Shown in pieces: positions 47,601 to 56,343 of a DNA stretch of 64,000 nucleotides. Positions within the stretch are counted from its first letter, which is position 1; each line of letters starts with the position of its first letter. The notes beneath the pieces were generated by a model. The model worked only from the letters and a program-made list of their open reading frames with translations. It did not search any database and had not been told where the DNA came from. A program made the position numbers and the translations under genes. Source of the stretch: Dermacentor variabilis (taxonomy: Eukaryota > Arthropoda > Arachnida > Ixodida > Ixodidae); contig NC_134570.1 of the NCBI RefSeq assembly GCF_050947875.1, forward strand, positions 109,541,787-109,605,786. Direction: 5' to 3'.

Positions 47601-49080
47601 CAGCGAGCTCCCGAACCTTCGATCTGGTTAAGGCCTGAACACTAGCTTCACCAAACAAAAGCCCCTTCTCGCGCAGGAGGTGATCGGACCTGTTTGAAAA
47701 TAGGTACGGGTACTGGGGTGGCAGCATAGATGACACTGCCGCCTCCGTCTCAAGCGCTCCGAAAGGTCCTTCAATAAGCACCTTTGCTACCGGCAGACAC
47801 ACGCTATGAGCTTCCACGGCTTGCTTGATCCATGCGCACTCGCCCGTGAACATATGGGGTTCTACGTAAGACGGGTGAACTACATCCATCGTAGCTGCGG
47901 AATCGCGAAGCACTCGGCACTCTTTCCCGTTTACGAGGAGGTCTCGCATGTAAGGCTCGAGAAGCTTCATGTTCTCGTCAGTGCTGCCTATTGAAAAAAA
48001 CACAACTTTTGGTGTTGTTTCCGGACACTGCGCCGAAAAGTGACCCGGCTTCTGGCACGTATAACAAACGCCCGCTCGCCTCATCTCGAACCGCTTTCTG
48101 CGTTTGGCTGCCGCCGTCTCTTTACGTTTGGTCGGACTGCTTTCGCTCGCATCCGCACTACGCGTGTCCCCCTTTAATCTCATGGGCGTGAACTTCGGCC
48201 TCTCAAACTTCGAGCCAAATTCACCCTTTTGACCGTCCTTAGCTCCGCGAGCTCGACGCGTCACAAATTCCTCGGCTAGCTCAGCGGCTCTAGCCACCGT
48301 ACTCACGTCTGGCCTATCCAAGACCCAGTATGGCACGTTCTCCGGTAACCGACTATAAAACTGTTCTAGCCCGAAACACTGCAGAACTTTATCGTGGTCA
48401 CCAAACGCTTTCTCTTCTTTGAGCCACTCCTGCATGTTCGACATAAGCCTATACGCAAACTCTGTATATGACTCACTTCTGCCTTTCTCATTTTCCCGAA
48501 ACTTCCGACGGAACGCCTCCGCAGACAGCCGGTACTTTTTTAGAAGACTCGATTTCACTGTGTCGAAATCCTCTGCCTCCTCTCTATCCAAGCGAGCGAC
48601 TACGTCGGCCGCCTCGCCGGGTAACAAAGTGAGCAAGCGCTGTGGCCACGTTTCCCGAGAGAACCCCTGCTTCTCGCACGTTCGCTCAAAGTTAACCAGG
48701 AACAAACCAATGTCCTCTCCAAGCTTAAACGGCCGCATTAGGTCAGTCATTTTGAACAATACGCGTTCTCCTGCACCGTGTGCCTGACTTCCATTACGAG
48801 CGCGTTCCATCTCTATCTCGAGACGCTTCATTTCCAAAGCGTGTTGATGGTCACGCTCTTCTTTTTCTTTCTCTTTTTGTTCTTTAAGTTCGCGCTCCTG
48901 TCTTTTTGCAGTCTCCCTCTCTTCAATAGTCTCAAGGCATTCCGACAGCTCGTCATCCTCAGCCTCTAACTCAAGAATGGCCTTTAGCAGTTCAGGTTTT
49001 CTTAGTTTGTCTGAGACATCCAGACCCAACTCTCTTGCAAGCTCCAACAATTTCGGTTTGCGCAACGACTTCAAATCCAT
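44641..49080 (-). CDS. Gag-Pol polyprotein (Gag-PR-INT-RT-RH), 1479 aa
   Basis: A single open frame. Approximate residues: SAP-like helical segment 5-38; charged coiled coil 45-97; SCAN-like capsid region 115-275; zinc knuckle CX2CX4HX4C 339-352; aspartic protease DSA 393-395; integrase zinc finger H638/H645/C675/C678; integrase core D708, D767, E802 (34 residues between the last two); GPY/F-like WEGPARIV 938-945; RT 1080-1260 with VDYRRLN (1115) and YLDD (1212-1215); RNase H 1350-1475 with D1363, E1404 and TDH 1429-1431. The product assembles a particle, copies its RNA and integrates the cDNA. The start is the first Met of the frame and directly precedes the SAP-like motif. The protease triad has Ala where D-S/T-G is usual. 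Gag and Pol are fused with no frameshift or stop, so all products must come from proteolysis of one chain. Confidence 0.95.
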   Translation of the reverse strand: MDLKSLRKPKLLELARELGLDVSDKLRKPELLKAILELEAEDDELSECLETIEERETAKRQERELKEQKEKEKEERDHQHALEMKRLEIEMERARNGSQAHGAGERVLFKMTDLMRPFKLGEDIGLFLVNFERTCEKQGFSRETWPQRLLTLLPGEAADVVARLDREEAEDFDTVKSSLLKKYRLSAEAFRRKFRENEKGRSESYTEFAYRLMSNMQEWLKEEKAFGDHDKVLQCFGLEQFYSRLPENVPYWVLDRPDVSTVARAAELAEEFVTRRARGAKDGQKGEFGSKFERPKFTPMRLKGDTRSADASESSPTKRKETAAAKRRKRFEMRRAGVCYTCQKPGHFSAQCPETTPKVVFFSIGSTDENMKLLEPYMRDLLVNGKECRVLRDSAATMDVVHPSYVEPHMFTGECAWIKQAVEAHSVCLPVAKVLIEGPFGALETEAAVSSMLPPQYPYLFSNRSDHLLREKGLLFGEASVQALTRSKVRELAAKAVVAGPTLSNNEKGSEAQQADIPSTPELNKLESVTLEAPDTGEETPDAGKLEELSTDLLIAPTSDGLDRLLKVSRSALIAEQKKDGSLENVRCNVKEGIARKTARFVERGGVLYRKYLDRRGVEFDQLVVPQCYRQDLLRLSHGGSWSGHLGVKKTKDRLLQEYYWPGCFRDADHFVRTCDTCQRVGKPGDKSRAPLKLVPIITEPFRRLVIDTVGPLPVTATGYRHILTVICPATKFPEAVPLKELSSVEIVNALLSIFARVGFPAEIQSDQGTVFTSALTTTFLERCGVKLLHSSVYHPQSNSVEKLHSVMKRVLRALCFEHQTDWELCLPGVMFALRTAPHAATGFSPAELVYGRSLRSPLRMLRESWEGRGDDPVVVEYVLKLLERLRRAQELSGEAMTKAQQRAKVYYDRTARARRFEVGDEVMILRTSLNNKLDVQWEGPARIVQKLSDVNYVVSLPGKRKAQQVYHCNLLKPYRQREAVVCMMVNVPEELPVELPGLGSVTNREDTGQVISDLISKAPLSPEQKTELHQLLQEFQGLFSERPGRTSVLTHDIELTSPEPVRSKAYRVSPRQSEIMEAEVKKMLQLGVIEAGESDYTSPLILVEVPGKEPRPCVDYRRLNSITKDQIYPIPNIEERLEKVSSAQFISTLDLVRGYWQVPLTEEASRYAAFISPMGTFRPKVLSFGLKNAPYCFSSLMDKVLRGQQEFALPYLDDVAIFSASWSEHMTHLRAVLTRLREAGLTVKAPKCQLAQAEVVYLGHVIGQGRRRPSEIKVAAVRDFPQPRTKTDIRSFLGVAGYYQRYIPRYSDIAAPLTDALRKTEPQTVVWDETKERAFSALKSALTSQPVLRSPDYTKGFIVQCDASERGMGVVLCQRENGEVEHPVLYASRKLTSREQAYSATEKECACLVWAVQKLSCYLAGSRFIIETDHCPLQWLQTISPKNGRLLRWSLALQQYSFEVRYKKGSLNGNADGLSRSP

Positions 49081-49435
49081 GGCTGCTCTGAATGCTGCTT
49101 TCTCTACTGCTTACTATTGTCTTGCCGCAAACTAACCCGGCAGCAACGACAACCACAATTACCAGCTCTGTTTCTAACACTAACAAAAAGCCTGGCAAAG
49201 CTCAGAAGAAGAAAGTCCCGCACTCACCAAACCTCGCAGGCAGGAATTCCACGCAGTCGTTCCGCTGCAGGCAACCAGTCGTCACACAGGGCTCGTTGCA
49301 CTGCTCCCGGATCGTCGTTGAGCTGCTCAGCATACAGTCAACTGCATCTCTTCGCTGCTGGCCTCCGTTGTCGCGATCTCACCGCAGGCAGACAGTTGTT
49401 TGAAGTCGGAGGCGATCTCACCGCTGCCAACCAGA
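49081..49435 (-). other. 5' leader of the Gmr1-like element
   Basis: 355 bp between the 5' LTR and the Gag-Pol start. It holds the primer binding site at its right edge and no conserved frame on the coding strand. Confidence 0.7.
49416..49433 (-). promoter_or_regulatory. Primer binding site, tRNA-Leu-like
   Basis: Two bases inside the 5' LTR the minus strand reads TGGTTGGCAGCGGTGAGA. The complement of a eukaryotic tRNA-Leu 3' end with CCA is of the form TGGTGGCAGCGGTGGGA; the match needs one extra T and one substitution. The position is right for minus-strand priming. The tRNA identity is from memory and unverified. Confidence 0.55.
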
Positions 49436-50193
49436 TGTTTTGATCCGACCTGCTGGTACGATCTGTTGGGAACTCGGCGCTGACGCCCGTGGTTGTACCT
49501 GGGTCGCAAGCCCCAATGGTAGCGTTGGCCTGGCGGCCTGGGGTACAACTGGAAGCATCCGAAGGTCCCGGCAAAGCATGAGTCGACTGGTAACAACGAA
49601 ACAACTTGTTTATTTTAACATCGCAAAGAGTTGGCGGTCAGGTTTGACCGAAGTAGAGAGACGGGAGAGCACTTCACTCAACAGAAGAAATCGGAGCCCT
49701 CCTTTTGGCGTCCGGGGGCAGCTGTTTTTATACTCTCGCAGTTGAGGGCAAGAAGGAACCCCTCAAAAGACGAGCACGTGAATGTACAATGGGCTAATGG
49801 TGACGCACACTGTCGTAGCGATGCCGTAGCACCATGTCGAGCACGATCTCGTAGCACCCTGTCGTGGCGCTGCCGGTCGGACACAATGACTGTAATGAGA
49901 AGATGGTCCCTGCTTTGGCATCGCCTGTTTCGGGCATAATGACTGGAACGAGATCCCTGCTTTGGCATCGCCTGTTTCGGGCCCAATAACTGGAATGAGA
50001 TCCCTGCTTTGGCATCGCCTGTTTCGGGCACAATGACTGGAATGCGAGGATGATCCCTAGGCGGTCGCATCGCCGCAGTCGCGCCTGGAAACACCTGGCG
50101 ATGAGTGTTGCGGCGACGACGATCGGGCCAAAATGTCCGCCGCCCCGCCGCAGTTGCGCCGGCAAAACCACGTGTCGCAGGCGAAACGCAACA
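49436..50193 (-). repeat. 5' LTR
   Basis: Offset exactly 6039 from the 3' LTR and identical to it except at 49441, as far as I can read. It carries the promoter that drives the genomic RNA. Confidence 0.95.
49726..49732 (-). promoter_or_regulatory. LTR TATA box
   Basis: TATAAAA on the minus strand within the 5' LTR. It lies about 115 bases ahead of AATAAA, which is consistent with a U3/R boundary near 49700. Confidence 0.7.
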
Positions 50194-50197
50194 CTAG

Positions 50198-51209
50198 CCT
50201 GTTTGAGCTCCTTGGAAGGCACAATGCTATAGGTGCGTCCTCGGGGCTTCGTCGAATGCAGTCGCCCAGGACAAACACAGCGCCAGCTAAAAAAAGAAAG
50301 AAAGCGTAGTCCAAGTTGCCCCTTCGATAAGGTCAGCACCGAAGGAGCGCTTCTTGCTGCTCTTCTATCGCGACGTCGTTAACCTAGCGCTCGGAACTTT
50401 TCTCATCCGCCTTTGTGGCCTCTGCTCAGAAGAAAGGGAGACGCAATCACCGGAAGTTGTAACAGCTGCCAGTCCTCGCAAAGGTCAGGAAGAGACGAAC
50501 TCGGCCCGCGTCGCCACCGGCTTCAGCTGTGCCAGAGCCACGGGCTGTACTGTAGCCGCCTAGTTTCCCCTGGTTAAACTGATATCGTGCAGCGCTAACG
50601 AAGGTTACAGTTCTGTGAATGTGGTACTTAACAGGAGACTGAAGGAAAATGATAAGCTGCACTATATTACTAAATTAGCTTTCGAGAACACGAAAAAGTC
50701 GCAGTTTCGCCCGAAAGGCAATCATCCATTGCGATAGCAAATTAGTAGACAGCTATACAAAAGCAAGGATAGTAGCTTTATCGGCCGTATAATCTTGTAA
50801 ACAGTCGCTTGCTAACTTACTAACAAAATTAGCAAGCATGGCGTCACGCGTGCACAAGCAAACATCAAGACGGCTGACGCGATAAGCGCGCACATTCGCT
50901 ATCAAAACACTGGAGTGAGAAAGCGCGGCGGCAGCAGCGAGCGAATGAACCTTCGTGCTGTGTCTCGCTTCAACGCGAACTAAGCAGCGAGTACAGAGCG
51001 CACACGAAGCTATTAGCCCTCAGTGTACGTAGACTTTGTGCTCGGCAGATCGCTTTCAAGATAGAGCCCAGGGCAGCCGCCGCCGGAGTAGCATGCTCTA
51101 TTCCCCTCCTCCCTCCTCCCACGGTGCCTTGCGCGCGACGGAAGACGGCGCGCTTCCTCCCCGATTTCCTCCATAGCACTCGCAAGATTGAGCCGCCATC
51201 GCGGGCTCA
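50198..51209. other. Gene-poor stretch right of the retrotransposon
   Basis: No gene is recognised. The sequence from 50198 should be continuous with that left of 43393 in an allele lacking the insertion. Confidence 0.4.
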
Positions 51210-51345
51210 CCCTCGCACGCTCTGTCTCGTACATACACAGCATACGGCGCGCGGCGACGATGTCATCACCCTTGGACTTTATATGGAACATCACGACGAC
51301 GGTGACGGCAACGGCTGAAATGCACCTGGAGTGTCCATTTAACTG
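51210..51345 (+). repeat. Dispersed repeat, copy also at 63866-64000 inverted
   Basis: The + strand shares with the minus strand of 63866-64000 the blocks GCGCGCGGCGACGAT, CTTGGACTTTAT.TGGAAC and GAGTGTCCAT. It is a family of at least moderate copy number. No coding content is seen. Confidence 0.7.
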
Positions 51346-51718
51346 CTAGCAGTGTGTTCAAAGGGGCTGGTTGGTTCATCTTTGGAATAAAAAATGGCTG
51401 TAGCTTAGCTAAGGTTAAGCCCAGGATGCGAAGCATACTAGCCTTTATTTTAGTTGTTGAACCACTGTTTAGCCTGGTGAACTGCTGTTGCTTGGCTATA
51501 TTTGGTTCGGCTAGACGAAGAAACAACTCATGCGTTACTCTGCTTCGCCTTCAAGAGCGGAACGCGACAGCGTTCCCGTCGACCCGCCAAGGGGTGTAAG
51601 ACAATGGGCTACGGCGCAGCGACTACGCGCCCCGCCTTGGACGCGGTGAGCGTCGAGCAACGCAGCGTTCGGCGCGGCAACGAAATGTGCGCCTGAGCAA
51701 GCGACGCACGCCTGAGCC

Positions 51719-52050
51719 TTAGAAACAGCTCGTTTCTAAGGCAACACCGCATTCACTAGAGGCGCTTTTGTACCGTTTTGAAGCATCTTACTCGTGGCTC
51801 AGTGGTAGCGTCTCCGTCTCACACTCCGGAGACCCTGGTTCGATTCCCACCCAGCCCATCTTGCAAGAGTTGAGCCAAAGCCACCTAGAAACAAGCGCAG
51901 CTGCTTATATACCGCCGCGACGCCGCGAGCGACGGCGCGAGTTGGAGCCCCGTTTCTCCTCTGTCGTGACGTCACAGTGTCACGTGGTTAGCCTTGAAGG
52001 CAACACCGCCGCGCCTGAGGAGCTGGGTTGAGCTCTAGTAATATGCTTCG
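51719..52050 (+). mobile_element. tRNA-derived SINE of a second type
   Basis: An A-box-like TGGCTCAGTGG (51795-51805) and a perfect B box GGTTCGATTCC (51838-51848) sit in a tRNA-like head with the arm GTCTCCG/CGGAGAC. The anticodon-arm loop is too long for a working tRNA. The body continues to about 52050 and repeats AAGGCAACACCGC at 51739 and 51999. It reads on the + strand, opposite to the five Ruka-like copies, and shares no body sequence with them. Boundaries are estimates. Confidence 0.6.
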
Positions 52051-52053
52051 CAT

Positions 52054-52312
52054 AAAAACAGAAACAGCGCGACACAGGACGAGCGAGTAAAGAGCACAGG
52101 ACAGAGCGCTGAAAATCCTTTATTTGCAGAAGCAGCCCATAAAGACATAATTGAAGGTGACATCGGTACGTCTGCGTGATGCCACGTATTTCAACTTATT
52201 TCCTTGTATCTGAGTCATTGTGCCGCGCTTGGTCGTGCTAAATGTTCTTGAAACTTGCTATCTTCCGTCGTCGTATCACTCGCTCGTCCTGTGTCGCGCT
52301 GTTTCTGTTTTT
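52054..52312. mobile_element. MITE with perfect 35-bp terminal inverted repeats
   Basis: Positions 52054-52088 are exactly complementary to 52278-52312. The ~190 bp between has no coding frame. TIR length and size fit a non-autonomous DNA transposon. The flanking bases contain ATA on both sides, compatible with a TA-type target, but the TSD is not certain. Its right half overlaps a dispersed repeat that recurs inverted at 53175-53315. Confidence 0.7.
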
Positions 52313-52480
52313 TATACCATATATAATTGCTATCGCAATTTTAAAAAACGAAAGTGCCGCTCTTACTGTGTAAGAGGAAGCTGGCAAGATAGAAAAGACG
52401 CAACAGCGAGAGGCGAGTGGCGACGCCCTCTTGAAGCTCCCGCACATGGAGGAAGGAAACTGAGGAGAGGCCCTACCCCC
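52160..52480 (+). repeat. Inverted-repeat arm, left
   Basis: It shares with the minus strand of 53040-53320 the blocks CATCGGTACGTC.GCGT, CTTGTATCTGAGTC, AAATGTTCTTGAAACT and GGAGGAAGGAAACT. Copies of one dispersed repeat therefore lie head-to-head. Confidence 0.75.
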
Positions 52481-52588
52481 TCCGCGCGCTAGGAGAAAAG
52501 TGTGGAGGAAGTGACGTAGTACGTTCTCCTCTTTTTTGCTGGTTTTTTTTATTTCTTTGCCGTAGCGGCCACGCCTTTCGGGCCACAA

Positions 52589-52879
52589 TGGCGGCTTTGT
52601 TTTGGTTCTGTGCGCTCACACGTGTTGCTCCGTAGGTTTCGTACCGTGGCAAAGGCGCCGTGCGGGCAGGTTTGCGTTGGTCTTCGTGTTTTGTTGCGCT
52701 GCGTTATCTGGACCGTGCTCTCCCGGATGTTGCTGTGGCCAGGTGGGACAGAAGGAACTAAAATTCGTGAAATGAACGCGCATGCAACGCTGTACGCAAT
52801 GTACCGCGCCACGGCAATGGCTATACGGACGAAGGAATATCCGCGGGAAATTTTGCCCTTTTTTGCGGAATCATGCTAA
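52589..52879 (+). other. Possible first-exon-like segment, unassigned
   Basis: ACAATGGCGGC at 52586 is a strong translation-start context and is followed after about 45 bp by a GTAGGT donor-like site. Downstream, one frame reads REMNAHATLYAMYRATAMAI and then a short acidic end with a stop near 52877. I recognise no family. It lies between repeat arms, so it may belong to the dispersed element. Confidence 0.2.
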
Positions 52880-53039
52880 CGTGCTAACGATTGCTTAGTA
52901 TTGCTGCGGAGCGCGCTGGTCCGAGCAGCACGGTTGTGCGCAACGCGGTGTGGTTTCGCAAGAAATGTAAACAAGAGAGGAGAGCTGGCCCGATAGGCGG
53001 AGCAACGCCATGAGCAACGCCAACTTCCGGCTTCACTTT

Positions 53040-53320
53040 AGCTTCACAAAGAGTGACGTCAGGGCCTCTCCTTAGTTTCCTTCCTCCGTGCTCCCGCATC
53101 AGCTCACCGTGACGTCCTGAATTTTTGACGTCGTCGGCTCGGGCCTACGGTTATTTTTCTTCGCAGACAAGATAGACTGCACTGTATTTCAAGTGATACG
53201 TTGACGGAAGATAGCGAGTTTCAAGAACATTTAACGCGACCAAGCTCGACCCAACGACTCAGATACAAGAAAATAATTTCAAATCCGTGGCATGACGCGG
53301 ACGTACCGATGTTCAGCTTA
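53040..53320 (-). repeat. Inverted-repeat arm, right
   Basis: Partner of 52160-52480, read on the minus strand. It is better preserved because it lacks the MITE terminus. Confidence 0.75.
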
Positions 53321-53754
53321 CCGCCCGAAATTCAGAAAATGGAGGTTAGGCTTTTACCATAATCAACCCCTTACCGCAAAATTTGCGATAGAGTTTTGAA
53401 ACAATACTTGATCAGTACAGATTGATTTAGTGTTTCTCTTTCGTGTGTTTAGTGCTAGTGTCCCTTTAAGCCGACGCTAAAGAAAAAAACATGAATGCGA
53501 TCTACACTGGTGATGTATTTCTACAATACATTATTTGCATTTCTTTGACGCAAATAAATTTTGTATATTAGGCAAGAAAATGACGGCAGAATTTCTGTTT
53601 TCAAGTTTGGCACCGAAATCGTGGCACCGCGTTAACGGCAAAGTGTCGTACGTGGCGCGGATTTTCGTAGCGTTAATAATGGTTCTCACTGTACAGTCAC
53701 GCATTTTGGCAGTTTTAGTGGCGGAAATGTTCTCTAATTTTGCCAGCTTGAATG
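53321..53754. other. Non-coding gap
   Basis: Open frames on both strands show no family features. No gene is recognised. Confidence 0.35.
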
Positions 53755-54195
53755 TTTGCGGGCTCCTCGAAATAATGCAGCTTATGACAATGTTTCTCAT
53801 GGCGCCATACTTGATGCTCTTGAATCGGTTGGCCTTGGTGGCCGAGTGTACCGGTGGACCCGCAAGTACTTTCACATGAGGTCCTTTCTTGTGCAGGCCG
53901 ATGAAGGTACGACCTCTGTACTCTACACACACCGTGGTGTTCACCAAGGTGGCGTCTTGAGCCCCGCACTACTCAACCTTGTTCTCGTCGGTCTCGAGAA
54001 ACACATACCAAGTGCTGTCTATATATCAATGTACGCCGATGACATCTGCGCGTGGACGTCAAGTATAACACGTCCTCAGGTTCGCACTAGGCTTCAAAAA
54101 GCGGCGACTTCAATATCGGCGTATCTTGGGGAACAAGGCCTCCGGATTTCAGCTGAAAAATGTGCGCTGGTCGTGCTTACGCGGAAGCTAATGAT

Positions 54196-54238
<43 letters not shown>

Positions 54239-54729
54239 GCACACACACACGCACACACACGCACACGCACACACGCACACACACACACGCGCAGACACAC
54301 ACACACACGCGCGCGCACACACACACGCACACACACACACACACACCCGCACGTACACACACGCGCGCACGCACACACACACACACACACACGCACACAC
54401 GCGCGCGCGCGCACACACGCACGCACACACACACACGCGCGCGCGCACACGCACGCACACACGCACGCACACACGCACACACACGCACACACACACACGC
54501 GCACACACACGCGCACACACACGCACACACACACGCACACACACGCGCGCGCGCACACACGCACGCACGCACACACACACACACTCGCGCGCGTGCACGC
54601 ACACACACACACACACACACACACGCGCGCGCGCACACACACACGCACGTACGCACGCACGCACACACACACACGCGCGCGCACACACACACACACGCAC
54701 ACGCGCGCGCGCACACACACACACACACA
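54196..54729. repeat. (CA)n/(CG)n microsatellite inside the LINE
   Basis: 534 bp of alternating purine-pyrimidine DNA occupies the segment where the LINE should encode residues between ..LTRKLM and ..NLRYTRTH. Alternating CA/CG tracts favour Z-DNA. All three + frames and the minus frames stay open across it, giving misleading Thr-His and Cys-Val proteins. Confidence 0.95.
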
Positions 54730-55203
54730 TCGAATAAATATATACCAATTGGCAAAACCTCCGTTACACCAGGACGCACGGAATCTTAGGGGTGATCAAT
54801 GATCGAGACCTCATCTGGAGTCCCCATGTGGCCTACCTGAAGAAACGTCTAACGGCCATTTCACACCTTTTCAAATTTCTTGGAGGGAATACGTGGGGTA
54901 CGTCAGTACACGCGATGTTACAACTCTACAGGGCGCTGTTTCTCGGGTATCTGAGGTACAGCTTACCTGTACTGAGCAAGACTTGCAGAAGCATCATCCA
55001 CAATCGAGAGTGCTCAGGCGCATGCACTCGGGATTTGTCTCAGGAGCTGTGATCTTCCCCGAAAAAGGCGTGACCATTCAGTTTAATACTTCTCACCGGA
55101 CAAGGTCGACTGCTGCGGAGCTTGCTGCACTTCGCAGCGCACTTCACATGATTCATGAAGACTCACCATGAAGATGGATCACATTTACTTATTGGAAGGC
55201 AGC

Positions 55204-55211
55204 CCTGCATT
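55204..55211. repeat. 8-bp target site duplication, left copy
   Basis: CCTGCATT; the right copy is at 58402-58409. It flanks the hAT-like element. Confidence 0.85.
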
Positions 55212-55855
55212 CAGGCACGTACCCAGGATTTTTTTTCGGGGGGAAGGGGGCCCAACAACTCCATCATCATCATCAGCAGCAGCAGCAGCCTGTTTTATGT
55301 CAACTGCAGGACGAAGGCCTCTCTCTGCGATCTCCAATCACCCCTGTCCTGCGCCAACCCATTCCAACAAGCACCCGCGAATTTCCTAATTTCATCGCTC
55401 CACCTAGTGTTTTGTTATCCTCGATTGCGTTTTCCTTCTCTTGGTACCCATTCTGTAACCCTAATGGTCCAACGGTTATCTAACCGGCGCATTACATGAC
55501 CTGCTCAGGTACATTTTTTTCCTCTTGATGTCAATTAGAATATCGTCTATACCCGTTCGCTTTCTGATCCAAACCGCTCTCTTTCTCTCTCTTAACGTTA
55601 TGCCTAGCAATCTTCGTTCGATCGCTCTTTGCGCGGTCCTTAACTGGCTCTCAAGACTCTGCCCCATATGTCAGCACTGGCAAAATGCACTGATTGCACA
55701 CCTTACTTTTCAGTAATAATGGTAAGCTTCCAGTCAGGAGCTGGCAATTTCTGCCGTATGCGATCCAAGCTATTTTTATTCTTCTGCGAATTTCCTTCTC
55801 ATGATCAGGGATCCCGGTGATTAATTGACCTAGGTACACGCACACATTGCAGTTG

Positions 55856-55968
55856 TACTCTGCAGATTTCGCGATAACCTGATTGATGAGATGGATGTGA
55901 TCCATTGTAAAGTATCTCTTCCTGAAGCCAGCCTGTTCCCTTGGTTGACAAAATCTAGTGTTGCCCTT
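55856..55968 (-). repeat. 113-bp internal duplication in the RTE LINE, copy A
   Basis: It matches 56652-56764 with about four mismatches (offset 796). It encodes the QPREQAGFRKR-type segment of RT, out of place between the thumb and the VYLGQLI motif. Confidence 0.9.
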
Positions 55969-56343
55969 CACAGTCTTTAGTGGCCGACTGGCGATCCTGA
56001 TCTCTTGTTCCTTTGCCCGGCTATTTATCATTATCTTCGTCTTCTGCGTATTAATATTCTACCGCACTCTTAGACTCTCTCTGTTAAGGTCTCCAATCAT
56101 TTGTTGTAACTCGTCTGCATTGTTGTTGAATAGAACAATATCATCGGCAAACCGAAGGTTGCTGTGATATTTGCCGTCGACCTTTACTCCTAGGCCTTCC
56201 CAGTTTAATAGCTTGAATTCTTCTAAGCACGCAGTGAATAGCTTTGGAGAAATTGTGTCTCCCTGTCTGACCCCTTTCTCTATAGGTATCTCCCTGCTTT
56301 TCTTGTGTAGAATTAAGGTAGCTGTAGAACCTCTGTAGATATT

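Larger units (their letters stand above)
43397..50193 (-). mobile_element. Intact Gmr1-like Ty3/gypsy LTR retrotransposon (INT before RT)
   Basis: A complete 6797-bp element. Its 758-bp LTRs (43397-44154 and 49436-50193) begin TG and end CA on the minus strand. By eye they differ at one site (G at 43402, T at 49441). The 4-bp duplication CTAG flanks it (43393-43396, 50194-50197). A single frame encodes Gag-PR-INT-RT-RH. Integrase ahead of RT is the order known from the Gmr1 group and differs from ordinary Ty3/gypsy. No env-like frame is present. Near-identical LTRs and an unbroken frame indicate a recent insertion. Confidence 0.95.
53755..55211 (+). mobile_element. I-type LINE, left part (RT to early RNase H)
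   Basis: This fragment belongs to the same family as the copy at 5963. It starts abruptly in RT (AAYDNVSHGAILDALESVG), continues with GVHQGGVLSPALLNL and MYADDICAW (about 54030-54056), is interrupted by a CA/CG microsatellite, resumes with [12 protein letters not shown] (about 54797) and reaches RNase H (TRSTAAELAALRSAL, about 55101-55145). At 55211 it is cut by a hAT-like element, and the remainder is at 58402-59290. The catalytic YADD is intact, but no start or endonuclease remains. Confidence 0.85.

Noticed and set aside
51787..51860. Functional tRNA gene
   Set aside because: A and B boxes are present, but the anticodon-arm loop is too long and no paired acceptor stem is seen. It is the head of a SINE.
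54094..54802. Long frames of Thr-His or Cys-Val repeats on both strands
   Set aside because: These are translations of the CA/CG microsatellite. The only real protein text is the LINE RT left of 54196 and right of 54730.
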